DNA from: JBHIBC01 sp046758905
GTDB taxonomy: Bacteria; Acidobacteriota; Polarisedimenticolia; Gp22-AA2
Length of the DNA stretch: 15,104 nt
Direction: 5' to 3'
NCBI GenBank assembly: GCA_046758905.1
Contig: JBHIBC010000069.1
Span: 1 to 15,104, forward strand
The position numbers and the translations under genes were made by a program. Every line of letters starts with the position of its first letter. The first letter of the stretch is position 1. This document shows, piece after piece, positions 1 to 7,020 of this stretch. The notes below the pieces were generated by a model, which was not told the DNA's origin, did not search any database, and was given only the letters and a program-made list of their open reading frames with translations.

Positions 1-311
1 GCGGCGGCGGGAGCTTCCCTGCGGAACAGCAGACGCTCGACCACCCGTCCGCCCCTGATGTGCTCCCGGACGATCTCCGCCACGTCCGCCGGCCGGACCC
101 CGCAGTAAAGCACGCCCTCGGGGTAGACGATGACGTTCGGGCCGGCCCGGCACAGCCCGAAGCAGATGCACTGGGTCTCCTTGACGCCGGTCAGGACGGC
201 CTGCCGCACCAGCTCCTTCCGGAACTCCCGCCGGACCCGCTCGGAGTTGCGCTCGCCTCCGCAGCGCGGCCCGGTGCAGATGAGCACGTGCGTCTTGAAC
301 GGCAGGTTCAT
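1..311 (-). CDS. Thioredoxin-like [2Fe-2S] ferredoxin, partial (C-terminus beyond left edge)
   Basis: The reverse strand reads MNLPFKTHVLICTGPRCGG and stays open to the window edge, giving 103 visible residues. Cysteines C12, C17, C50 and C54 form the C-x4-C ... C-x3-C pattern of the thioredoxin-fold [2Fe-2S] ferredoxins (the family of Aquifex Fd4 and of NuoE/HoxE-like domains). C48 and C70 are extra. These small cytosolic proteins carry electrons or act as [2Fe-2S] modules; the partner cannot be read here. The ATG lies 43 bp downstream of the RidA-family stop on the same strand with only a weak G-rich ribosome site, so the two genes are probably co-transcribed. The family call is firm. The physiological role, and whether a further domain follows off the edge, are unknown. 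Confidence 0.82.
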   Translation of the reverse strand, partial: MNLPFKTHVLICTGPRCGGERNSERVRREFRKELVRQAVLTGVKETQCICFGLCRAGPNVIVYPEGVLYCGVRPADVAEIVREHIRGGRVVERLLFRREAPAA

Positions 312-354
312 CCCTGACCCCGGCCCGGCGGTCGGACGGCTCGACCGCCGCGCG

Positions 355-819
355 TCACTCGACCTCGAGCACCGCCTCGAGCTGCAGGCAGGCGTTGAAC
401 GGCAGCTCCGCCACGCCGAGGACCAGACGGGTGTGCCTGCCCCGATCGCCGAACAGCTTGACGAAGACCTCGGAGGCCCCCTCCATGACGTCGAAGCCGT
501 CCAAAAACCCCGGCGCGATCGCCACGTGGCCCTTGACCTGCACGACCCGCCGCACCCGGTCGAGGTCCTCCACCGCGTGCTTGGCGGTCGCGAGGATGCC
601 CAGGGCGGCGAGGCGCGCGGCCTCGGTCCCCTGCTCCACTGTGATCTCACGGCCGACCTTCCCGATGTGCTTCAGCTTGCCGTTCTCCTTCGGGAACTTC
701 CCGGACACGTACAGGAGGTTTCCGGTCCTCACGCTCTGAACGTACGTCCCAAGTGGTTTCCCCACCTCGGGCAGATGCCAACCCAGGTCGCCCAACGCCC
801 TCTCAACCTCGCCCGGCAC
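355..819 (-). CDS. RidA (YjgF/YER057c/UK114) family protein
   Basis: This is a 154-residue protein. RidA proteins hydrolyse reactive enamine/imine intermediates from PLP enzymes; many paralogues have untested substrates. Residues 24-40 (GTYVQSVRTGNLLYVSG), about 86-100 and the C-terminal GRHTRLVLGVAELPFNAC block match the longer (about 150 aa) YjgF-like subgroup rather than the 128-aa canonical RidA. The family's functional arginine has a candidate at R131, followed by the usual VAELP. The open frame runs much further upstream, but the GTG at 819 is chosen because GAGGAGGG lies just upstream of it and the conserved fold begins soon after. The gene is transcribed divergently from kdsB and probably leads a small operon with the ferredoxin. 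The family is certain; deaminase activity is inferred. Confidence 0.88.
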   Translation of the reverse strand: MPGEVERALGDLGWHLPEVGKPLGTYVQSVRTGNLLYVSGKFPKENGKLKHIGKVGREITVEQGTEAARLAALGILATAKHAVEDLDRVRRVVQVKGHVAIAPGFLDGFDVMEGASEVFVKLFGDRGRHTRLVLGVAELPFNACLQLEAVLEVE

Positions 820-884
820 CGCGCGTCCCTCCTCGTATCGGCGGCGCCGCCGCGCTCCTCGGCGACGTCGCGGTCCGGGATCAA

Positions 885-912
885 ATATTAGCACCGGGCG
901 GCGCTCTGTCCA
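885..912 (-). promoter_or_regulatory. Candidate sigma70-type promoter of the RidA-family gene
   Basis: On the minus strand, TGGACA (912-907) is followed after 16 bp by TAATAT (890-885). The -10 is extended by TGC directly upstream. Transcription would start near 878, leaving a leader of about 60 nt before the GTG at 819. This is assigned by motif only. Confidence 0.5.
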
Positions 913-983
913 GACTTTTCGTCCGCCTCCCGGGGCGGAACTATCGCCCGCGACGAGCGTCGCGCGTCGCCTCTCCGGACGCT

Positions 984-1013
984 TTGACTTGCCGGAGGAG
1001 CGTGGGCTAAGAT
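984..1013 (+). promoter_or_regulatory. Candidate sigma70-type promoter of the kdsB-lapA operon
   Basis: TTGACT (984-989) and TAAGAT (1008-1013) are separated by 18 bp. Transcription would begin near 1020, about 29 nt before the kdsB ATG. The -10 lies in the 9-mer GCTAAGATG that recurs before the heptosyltransferase and tat genes. It is motif-based only, and helped by the lack of any competing gene here. Confidence 0.5.
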
Positions 1014-1048
1014 GCGCCGATGGATCGTCCCGCGAGCTCAATGCGACG

Positions 1049-1807
1049 ATGCGCGCAGTCGGCGTGATACCGGCCAGGTACCGGTCGTCGCGTTTTCCAG
1101 GCAAGCCTCTCGCTCTCATCGCCGGCAAGCCCCTGGTCCAGAGGGTCCTGGAGCGGGCTCGCGCCGCCAGAAGCCTGTCGCGCCTGCTCGTGGCGACGGA
1201 CGACGAGCGGGTCCGGGCGGCCGTGGAGTCGGCCGGCGGCGAGGCGATGATGACCTCCCCGGAGCACGCGTCCGGCACCGACAGGCTGGCCGAGGTGGCG
1301 GGGCGGATCCCGGCCGACGCGTACGTGAACGTCCAAGGGGACGAGCCGCTGCTCGATCCCCTCGACATCGACCGCCTGGTGGGATGCCTGGCGGCCGACC
1401 GCTTCGTCGACATGGCGACGCTGCGCGAGCCCCTTCCCGGGGCAGAGGCGGCCGACGACCCGAACGTCGTCAAGGTCGTCTGCGACGCCGGGGGCCGGGC
1501 GCTCTACTTCTCCCGCAGCCGGATCCCTCACGTGCGGGCCGGTGCGCCTGCCCCCGGGGGCCGGCCGGCGGTAGAATCCCGCCTCTGGTTCCGCCACGTG
1601 GGGCTGTACGCCTACCGGGGGGCCTTCCTGCGGGAGTTCGCGTCGTGGCGCCCCGGGCCGCTGGAGACGGCCGAGGGGCTCGAGCAGCTGCGGGCCCTGG
1701 AGCGGGGCCGGACGATCCGCGTGCTCACCGTCCGGGGCCGCTACATCGGAGTCGACGCCCCGCACGACATCGCCGCGGTGGAGAGGGCCCTGCGGGACGG
1801 TCCTTGA
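1049..1807 (+). CDS. kdsB: 3-deoxy-manno-octulosonate cytidylyltransferase (CMP-Kdo synthetase)
   Basis: KdsB activates Kdo with CTP to give CMP-Kdo in the cytoplasm, the donor for the WaaA transferase. The 252-residue product is of normal family length. It opens with the nucleotide-binding signature IPARYRSSRFPGKPL (residues 7-21) and carries VNVQGDEPL (93-101), whose aspartate D98 belongs to the Mg-binding site. The late SRSRIPH, HVGLYAYR, LETAEGLEQLR and GVDAPHD blocks are also typical. The frame is open upstream from 989, but the family N-terminus begins at the ATG at 1049. No good ribosome site precedes it. It is the first gene of the operon; pyrG begins 10 bp after its stop, with the pyrG ribosome site immediately following the stop codon. 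Confidence 0.97.
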   Translation: MRAVGVIPARYRSSRFPGKPLALIAGKPLVQRVLERARAARSLSRLLVATDDERVRAAVESAGGEAMMTSPEHASGTDRLAEVAGRIPADAYVNVQGDEPLLDPLDIDRLVGCLAADRFVDMATLREPLPGAEAADDPNVVKVVCDAGGRALYFSRSRIPHVRAGAPAPGGRPAVESRLWFRHVGLYAYRGAFLREFASWRPGPLETAEGLEQLRALERGRTIRVLTVRGRYIGVDAPHDIAAVERALRDGP

Positions 1808-1817
1808 GGAGGTGATC

Positions 1818-3428
1818 GTGCCGACCAAGTACATCTTCATCACGGGCGGAGTGGTCTCCTCCCTGGGGAAGGGGCTCGCGGCGGCCTCCATCGGGCGTCT
1901 GCTCGAGGCGCGGGGCTTCCGCGTCACGCTGCAGAAGCTCGACCCTTACCTCAACGTCGACCCCGGGACCATGAGCCCGTTCCAGCACGGCGAGGTCTAC
2001 GTTACCGAGGACGGCGTCGAGACCGACCTCGACCTGGGACACTACGAGCGCTTCACCGCGACCGTCACCTCGCGGGATCACAACTTCACGAGCGGCAAGA
2101 TCTACGAGCAGGTCATCGCCAAGGAGCGCCGCGGCGACTATCTGGGGGGCACGGTCCAGGTCATCCCCCACGTGACCGACGAGATCAAGGAGTCGATCCG
2201 CAAGATCTCCGGGGAGAGCGACGTGCAGATCGTCGAGATCGGCGGGACGGTCGGGGACATCGAGTCGCTGCCCTTCCTGGAGGCGATCCGCCAGTTCCGG
2301 CTGGAGGCGGGGCGGACGAACGCGGCGTTCGTCCACCTGACCCTGGTCCCGTACATCGGGACCTCGGGCGAGCTGAAGACCAAGCCGACCCAGCATTCGG
2401 TCCGAGACCTGCGCGCCATCGGGATCCAGCCCGACGTGCTGCTGTGCCGTACCGACCGGTTCATCCCGAGGGAGATCAAGAAGAAGATCGCGCTGTTCTG
2501 CAACGTGCCCGAGGAGGCGGTGATCACCGCCAAGGACGTCGAGACCATCTACGAGGTCCCGATGGTGCTCGCCAAGGAGGGCCTCGACGCGATCCTGCTC
2601 AAGCTGCTCGACCTCCCCTACCGGGACAAGAGCATGGAGGATTGGGTACGGATGGTCGACAGGGTGAAGAACCCCGGCGACGGCCAGGTCATCGTCGGCA
2701 TGGTCGGCAAGTACGTGACCTACGGGGACTCCTACAAGAGCCTCAACGAGGCCCTGGCTCACGGCGGGATCGCCAACGACACCCGGGTCCGCCTCCGGTG
2801 GGTGGAGGCCGACAATCTCGAGGGCGTGGACCTGGGCGAGGCGCTCGCCGACTGCCACGGGCTGCTCGTGCCGGGCGGCTTCGGCATCCGCGGCGTGGCC
2901 GGGATGCTGGAGGCGATCCGGCACGCCCGGGAACGCCGCATCCCGTTCTTCGGCATCTGCCTCGGCCTGCAGTGCGCCATCATCGAGTTCGCCCGCAACG
3001 TGTGCGGCATGGAGGGGGCGGACTCGGCGGAGTTCGACCCCTCCACCCCCTATCCGGTCATCCACAAGCTGCGCGAGCTCGAGGGGGTGGAGCGCATGGG
3101 CGGCAACATGAGGCTGGGGAGGTGGCCGTGCCTGCTGAAGCGCGACTCGTTCGCTCACCGGGCCTACGGTCGGACCGAGATCAGCGAGCGCCACCGCCAC
3201 CGTTACGAGGTGAACCGCACCCTCGTCCGCGAGATGGAGCGGCGCGGGCTGCGGGTCACCGGCGAGACGCCCGACAGGCGCTACGTCGAGATCGTGGAGA
3301 TCCCCGAGCACCCCTATTTCCTGTCCTGCCAGTTCCACCCGGAGTTCAAATCGAAGCCGTTGCAGCCGCACCCCCTGTTCCGGAGCTTCATCGATGCCTG
3401 CAAGCGACACCGCGACTCCCGGAGGTGA
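1818..3428 (+). CDS. pyrG: CTP synthase (glutamine-hydrolysing)
   Basis: PyrG aminates UTP to CTP using glutamine and ATP. The 536-residue protein has both expected halves. The N-terminal synthetase domain has KYIFITGGVVSSLGKGL at 4-20 and EIGGTVGDIES at 140-150. The C-terminal class I glutamine amidotransferase has PGGFGIRG (352-359), nucleophile C381 in FFGICLGLQC, and the H507/E509 pair in CQFHPEF. The GTG at 1818 is preferred to an in-frame GTG at 1812 because AGGAGG (1807-1812) sits at proper spacing for 1818 and overlaps 1812, and because the family starts close to TKYIF. Its place between kdsB and kdsA is functionally sensible: CTP is the co-substrate of KdsB. Nothing is missing or broken. 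Confidence 0.98.
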   Translation: MPTKYIFITGGVVSSLGKGLAAASIGRLLEARGFRVTLQKLDPYLNVDPGTMSPFQHGEVYVTEDGVETDLDLGHYERFTATVTSRDHNFTSGKIYEQVIAKERRGDYLGGTVQVIPHVTDEIKESIRKISGESDVQIVEIGGTVGDIESLPFLEAIRQFRLEAGRTNAAFVHLTLVPYIGTSGELKTKPTQHSVRDLRAIGIQPDVLLCRTDRFIPREIKKKIALFCNVPEEAVITAKDVETIYEVPMVLAKEGLDAILLKLLDLPYRDKSMEDWVRMVDRVKNPGDGQVIVGMVGKYVTYGDSYKSLNEALAHGGIANDTRVRLRWVEADNLEGVDLGEALADCHGLLVPGGFGIRGVAGMLEAIRHARERRIPFFGICLGLQCAIIEFARNVCGMEGADSAEFDPSTPYPVIHKLRELEGVERMGGNMRLGRWPCLLKRDSFAHRAYGRTEISERHRHRYEVNRTLVREMERRGLRVTGETPDRRYVEIVEIPEHPYFLSCQFHPEFKSKPLQPHPLFRSFIDACKRHRDSRR

Positions 3429-4269
3429 GCGCCGGCCGGCCGAGACCCGGCGGATCGCCATCGGCCGAAAGGTGGCGATCGGCGGCGGGGCGCCGCTGGC
3501 GTTCATCGCGGGGCCGTGCGTGATTGAGAGCCGCGAGCACGCGCTGAAGATGGCGCGCGCCATCGCCGCGGTGGCCCGGCGGGTCGGGGTACCGTACGTC
3601 TTCAAGTCCTCTTTCGACAAGGCCAACCGGAGCTCGGTCGCCTCGTTCCGCGGCCCGGGACTGGAGGAGGGGCTGGGCGTTCTGAGGCGGGTGAAGGAGG
3701 AGGTGGGCGTGCCCGTGCTCTCCGACATCCACGAGCCGGCCCAGGCGGAGGTCGCCGCCGCGGTGCTGGACGTCATCCAGATCCCGGCCTTCCTCTGCCG
3801 CCAGACCGATCTGCTGCTGGCCGCGGGACGCACCGGCCGACCCGTCAACATCAAGAAGGGACAGTTCCTGTCGCCGTGGGACATCCGGCACGCCGTCGAC
3901 AAGGTCCGATCGACGGGCAACGACGATGTCCTGCTCACCGAGCGCGGCAGCAGCTTCGGCTACCGCAACCTCGTGGTCGACTACCGGTCTTTGGTGATCA
4001 TGCGCCGGTTCGGGTGTCCGGTGGTGATGGACGCGACGCACGCGGTCCAGCTCCCCGGAGGCGAGGGGGATCGCTCAGGGGGCGAGGCCGAGTTCGTCCC
4101 CCATCTCGCCCGGGCGGCCGCGGCCGTCGGCGTCGACGCGCTGTTCTGCGAGGTCCACGACGACCCGCCGCACGCCCTGAGCGACGGGCCGAACGCCCTT
4201 CCCCTGCCGGCGGTCGAGGCGCTGCTCAGGTCCGTGGCGGCGATCGCCGCCCTCGCGAGGAGGACCTGA
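3394..4269 (+). CDS. kdsA: 3-deoxy-8-phosphooctulonate synthase (Kdo8P synthase), metal-dependent type
   Basis: KdsA condenses arabinose 5-phosphate with phosphoenolpyruvate. Signature blocks appear in order: FIAGPCVIES (37-46), KSSFDKANRSS (71-81), SDIHEP (110-115), IQIPAFLCRQTDLL (129-142), NIKKGQFLSP (152-161) and DATHAVQLPGG (213-223). C42 in AGPC, with H216, E253 and D264, matches the four metal ligands of the Aquifex-type class II enzyme; the metal-independent E. coli enzyme has asparagine at the cysteine position. The ATG at 3394 lies inside the end of pyrG, giving a 35-bp overlap and about 20 extra N-terminal residues compared with the usual start. GGAG eight bases upstream supports it. 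The only later in-frame alternative, a GTG at 3472, has no ribosome site and would leave a rather short N-terminus. Confidence 0.97.
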   Translation: MPASDTATPGGERRPAETRRIAIGRKVAIGGGAPLAFIAGPCVIESREHALKMARAIAAVARRVGVPYVFKSSFDKANRSSVASFRGPGLEEGLGVLRRVKEEVGVPVLSDIHEPAQAEVAAAVLDVIQIPAFLCRQTDLLLAAGRTGRPVNIKKGQFLSPWDIRHAVDKVRSTGNDDVLLTERGSSFGYRNLVVDYRSLVIMRRFGCPVVMDATHAVQLPGGEGDRSGGEAEFVPHLARAAAAVGVDALFCEVHDDPPHALSDGPNALPLPAVEALLRSVAAIAALARRT

Positions 4270-5225
4270 TGCCCCGCGACATCGCCCGTCAGGTCCTGGA
4301 GCTAGAATCGCGCGCCGTGCTGGACCTGATCCCCCGTCTCGACGAGGGGTTCGACCGCGCGGTCGAGCTGTTGCACGCCTGCCGGGGGCGGGTGGTGGTG
4401 ACCGGCATGGGGAAGTCCGGGCTCATCGGCGCGAAGATCGCGGCCACCCTGAACAGCACCGGCACGCCGGCCCTCTTCCTCCACCCGGCCGAGGCCGTGC
4501 ACGGGGACATCGGCATGGTGGTGCCCGGCGACATCGTGCTGGCGATCTCGTACAGCGGCGAGACGGACGAGCTGCTGAGGCTGCTGGAGCTCATCAAGCG
4601 CCTCGACGTGGCGCTGGTGGCCATGACCGGGGGCCCGCGCTCGACGCTTGCGCGGCACGCGGTGATCCACCTGGACGTCGGGATCGAGAAGGAGGCCGCG
4701 CCCCTCGAGCTGGTGCCGACCGCCAGCACCACGGCCGCCCTGGCGATGGGGGACGCCCTGGCGATGGCGCTCGTGGAGAGGAAGGGCTTCGGGCTGGACG
4801 ATTTCGCGCGCTTCCACCCGGCGGGAAGGCTGGGCAGGAAGGTGCTGACCGCCGGTCACCTCATGCACTCGGGGGAGGCCGCCCCCGTGGTCCGGACCGG
4901 GACCCCGCTGCGCGAGGCGATCAGGACGATGAGCGGGAAGGGACTGGGGATGACCTGCGTGGTTGACGGACAGGGCCGGCTGGCCGGCGTGATCACGGAC
5001 GGCGACCTGCGGCGCCTCGTGGAGCGGGGCGAGGACCTCCTCAGGATCGGAGTCGACGACGCCATGACGCGCGACCCGGTCACGATCGGGCGCCGGGAGC
5101 TGGCGGCCCGCGCCCTGAACCTCCTCGAGGCCAGGAAGATCACCTCCCTGGTCGTCGTCGCGGGCGACCGCCGGGTGGAGGGCGTCCTCCACATCCACGA
5201 CCTGTGGCGCACGCAGCTCTTCTGA
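4269..5225 (+). CDS. kdsD: D-arabinose 5-phosphate isomerase (KpsF/KdsD type)
   Basis: This enzyme isomerises ribulose 5-phosphate to arabinose 5-phosphate, the first committed sugar of Kdo synthesis. The 318-residue product has the standard architecture: a SIS sugar-isomerase domain (about 35-165) with VVVTGMGKSG, HPAEAVHGD and ISYSGETDE, then FHPAGRLG (182-189), then a tandem CBS pair (about 195-318) with GVITDGDLRR in the first repeat. Lengths near 325 are usual, so it is complete. The ATG overlaps the kdsA stop (TGATG) and is preceded by GAGGAGG, indicating translational coupling. An open frame extends far upstream but is only the shadow of kdsA. The CBS pair is a regulatory module in the family; no ligand can be inferred. 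Confidence 0.97.
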   Translation: MPRDIARQVLELESRAVLDLIPRLDEGFDRAVELLHACRGRVVVTGMGKSGLIGAKIAATLNSTGTPALFLHPAEAVHGDIGMVVPGDIVLAISYSGETDELLRLLELIKRLDVALVAMTGGPRSTLARHAVIHLDVGIEKEAAPLELVPTASTTAALAMGDALAMALVERKGFGLDDFARFHPAGRLGRKVLTAGHLMHSGEAAPVVRTGTPLREAIRTMSGKGLGMTCVVDGQGRLAGVITDGDLRRLVERGEDLLRIGVDDAMTRDPVTIGRRELAARALNLLEARKITSLVVVAGDRRVEGVLHIHDLWRTQLF

Positions 5226-5244
5226 TGGACGGCGGACTCCCGGC

Positions 5245-5832
5245 ATGAGGGGCCGGCCCCGGTGGCTCCCGCGGGCGCGACGGGTCGCGATGATCCTGTT
5301 GGACGTCGACGGGGTCCTGACCGACGGCCGGATCACCTATGTGGGGGCCGGCCGGGAGGCCAAGAGCTTCGATGTCCGGGACGGCGTCGGCCTGTGGCTC
5401 GCCCGCCGCGCCGGGCTGCGCACCGGGATCATCTCGGGCCGCTCGGGCGCGGCCGTCCTCAGGCGGGCCGCCGAGCTGCACATGGACGAGGTGCACCTGG
5501 AGGTCCGGGACAAGCTCGCGGCCTACCGGCAGATCCTGCGGCGCGGGCACCTTCGCGACGCGCAGATCTGTTATGTCGGGGACGACGTGGTCGACCTTCC
5601 GCTCCTGGCCCGGGTGGGACTGGGCGTGGCGGTGGCCGACGCCCATCCGGAGGTGCTGCGTCGCACGGCGTTCGTCACCGAGGCGCGCGGCGGCCGCGGG
5701 GCGGTGCGCGAGGTCGTGGACGCCATCCTCATGGCACAGGGGAAGCGGGACGAGGTCCTCGGATGGTTTGATCCGGGCCGGGCGGCCGGGCGCGGCCGCC
5801 GGCCCGCGGGCGCGCGGAGGTCGCGGGGATGA
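5245..5832 (+). CDS. kdsC: 3-deoxy-manno-octulosonate-8-phosphatase
   Basis: KdsC is the HAD-superfamily phosphatase that removes phosphate from Kdo8P. Motif I is LLDVDGVLTDG, with nucleophile D20 and acid/base D22; motif II is IISGRSG; motif III lysine lies in RDKL; motif IV is YVGDDVVDLPLL. The terminal VAVADAHPEVLRRTAFVT and RGGRGAVREV blocks are diagnostic of KdsC. The protein has 195 residues, slightly longer than usual because of a basic, Arg/Gly-rich tail (about 176-195) just before the overlap with lapA. The ATG at 5245 lies 19 bp after kdsD with only a weak GGCGGA site. The ATG at residue 16 is a less likely start because it would begin immediately before motif I. Confidence 0.95.
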   Translation: MRGRPRWLPRARRVAMILLDVDGVLTDGRITYVGAGREAKSFDVRDGVGLWLARRAGLRTGIISGRSGAAVLRRAAELHMDEVHLEVRDKLAAYRQILRRGHLRDAQICYVGDDVVDLPLLARVGLGVAVADAHPEVLRRTAFVTEARGGRGAVREVVDAILMAQGKRDEVLGWFDPGRAAGRGRRPAGARRSRG

Positions 5833-6197
5833 ACATCCTGATCTATGTCGTCGTCTGCCTGTTCTTCATCATCCTGCTCGTCGTCGGCATCTACAACAAC
5901 GCCGAGGTCACCCTGAATCTCGTGCTGTGGCGCAACGTCGGGCCGCTGCCGCTCGGTGGCGCCATCGCCGCGGCCGCCCTGTTCGGCGTCGCCTTCACCT
6001 GCACCATCGGCCTGCTGGACGGGATCAAGATCCGGATCACCAACCGCCAGCTGCGGCGGCAGATCAGCCGGCTGGAGGAGGAGGCGGACTCCCTACGGCT
6101 CAGCCTGGCACGACACGAGACCCAGGCCGCCGGGGCGGAGCCCTCCGCCGAGGAGGCTTCGCCGGAGCCGCCCGGGAGTCCGCCGCCCGTCGGGTAG
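5829..6197 (+). CDS. lapA: LapA-family (DUF1049) inner-membrane protein
   Basis: This is a 122-residue membrane protein with two hydrophobic segments (about 4-22 and 42-63), a short loop containing YNNAEVTLNLVLW, and then a basic juxtamembrane stretch and coiled-coil-like segment (about 68-98, RQLRRQISRLEEEADSLR). This is the layout of E. coli LapA/YciS. The Ala/Pro/Glu-rich tail looks disordered. In E. coli LapA works with LapB and FtsH in setting LpxC levels; no lapB is visible here, so that role is only inferred. The ATG overlaps the kdsC stop (ATGA), so it is the last cistron of the Kdo operon. Position alone could suggest LptC, often found after kdsC, but two membrane helices and the short length argue against that. 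Confidence 0.78.
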   Translation: MNILIYVVVCLFFIILLVVGIYNNAEVTLNLVLWRNVGPLPLGGAIAAAALFGVAFTCTIGLLDGIKIRITNRQLRRQISRLEEEADSLRLSLARHETQAAGAEPSAEEASPEPPGSPPPVG

Positions 6198-6201
6198 GGA
6201 C

Positions 6202-6226
6202 AAAAAAGCCCGGCCCGGGGGCCGGG
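6202..6226 (-). terminator. Intrinsic terminator of the XRE-TPR/exported-protein unit
   Basis: An 8-bp perfect stem, CCCGGCCC (6209-6216) and GGGCCGGG (6219-6226) with a 2-nt centre, is flanked on its left by six A residues (6202-6207). Read on the minus strand this is a GC hairpin followed by a T-run, the form of a rho-independent terminator. It lies about 45 bp past the stop at 6271 of the minus-strand gene. On the plus strand no T-run follows, so any termination of the Kdo operon here would be weaker. Confidence 0.72.
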
Positions 6227-6270
6227 TCTCGCATCTGTCCGCTGCGGCCGTCTCCGGCGGCGGGCCCGCC

Positions 6271-7020
6271 CTACTCCCTCTGGAACATCGAGTCGTTGAA
6301 GTCGCCGCCGGCATCGTCGTCCGATCCGGCCGCGTTGCCCGGCGGGATCGGCGTGTCCATCAGGTCGGTGGCGCTGTCGATCATCTGGACCGTGGCGAGG
6401 GCCCTGGTGACCCTGCCGGAGGGCGTCACGAAGCTGATGAAGGCGGTGCCGTCCTCCACGGCGATCATCGGACGCCGGCTGTCGACGCCGTCGTCGCTGA
6501 GCTGCAGGGGCGGCGTCCACAGGCCCCCGACCCAGATGCTGAAGAGGATCCTGCCGACCCGCTCGTCGCGCTCCCAGACCACGATCGGCACCCCGGCCGC
6601 GTCGAAGGCCAGGCCGGGATGGAGCTCGTCCCTGGGGACGGGATCCGGATTCGCCACGATCGGCTGACGGGCAGACCAGCCGTTGCCCTCCCACCTCGAC
6701 ACGACGATCTGCTTCAGGTTTCCCGCGTTGGCCGGCCACACGACCCAGGGCGCCCCGCTGACCGGGTCGGTGCGGATGGTGGGCGCCAGGTCCCCGAGCG
6801 TATCCCCGAGGGGATTGAGCATCAGCTCCAGCGGGACCCCCGCGCGCACCTGTTTCCAGATCGTCCCGGCGTCCCTTCCTCCGCCTCTCAGGAAGAGGAC
6901 CTTCCGGACGGAGCCGTCCTGAGGGTCGAGGACGACGGAGACCTCGGCCCGGCTCAGGCCCGGAGTCAGCAGCACGGCCAGCAGAGTCGCACCCCACCCG
7001 ATTCGGCGCATCGTCAACAT
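6271..7020 (-). CDS. Secreted protein of unknown function with beta-propeller-like repeats
   Basis: I do not recognise this as a named family. The 249-residue product begins with a good signal peptide: basic MRR, a hydrophobic core (about 10-20), and a likely cut after SRA at 23-25. The mature part has repeated segments of about 45 residues: a D/H-P-x-[IL]-x-x-D stretch, a small-residue turn, then a VVW-type strand and a later W-containing strand. Examples are APTIRTDPVSGAPWVVW (79-95) and HPGLAFDAAGVPIVVWERD (134-152), with a weaker copy near 183-198. Such repeats suggest beta-propeller blades, though too few for a full ring. The C-terminus is acidic and Gly/Asp-rich (about 229-249). The ATG at 7020 overlaps the upstream XRE-TPR gene by 7 bp; an ATG at 7011 is the alternative. 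Confidence 0.72.
   Translation of the reverse strand: MLTMRRIGWGATLLAVLLTPGLSRAEVSVVLDPQDGSVRKVLFLRGGGRDAGTIWKQVRAGVPLELMLNPLGDTLGDLAPTIRTDPVSGAPWVVWPANAGNLKQIVVSRWEGNGWSARQPIVANPDPVPRDELHPGLAFDAAGVPIVVWERDERVGRILFSIWVGGLWTPPLQLSDDGVDSRRPMIAVEDGTAFISFVTPSGRVTRALATVQMIDSATDLMDTPIPPGNAAGSDDDAGGDFNDSMFQRE

Noticed and set aside
820..1473. Upstream extension of the RidA-family frame through kdsB
   Set aside because: It is antisense to kdsB with no conserved content; a GTG with a strong ribosome site lies at 819.
1725..3938. 737-codon open frame on the minus strand opposite pyrG and kdsA
   Set aside because: It lies antisense to two certain genes, its translation is low-complexity (rich in R, H, P, D, V, L) with no recognisable domain, and such frames are expected at this GC content.
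5772..5832. Arg/Gly-rich tail of KdsC as a possible RNA- or membrane-binding extension
   Set aside because: The segment is just before the lapA overlap in very GC-rich DNA, and loose low-complexity tails are common under this composition; there is no motif to support a function.
6259..6270. Perfect palindrome GGCGGGCCCGCC just after the exported-protein stop
   Set aside because: It has no loop and no T-run, so it is a poor terminator; such palindromes arise easily at this GC content and the better hairpin is at 6209-6226.
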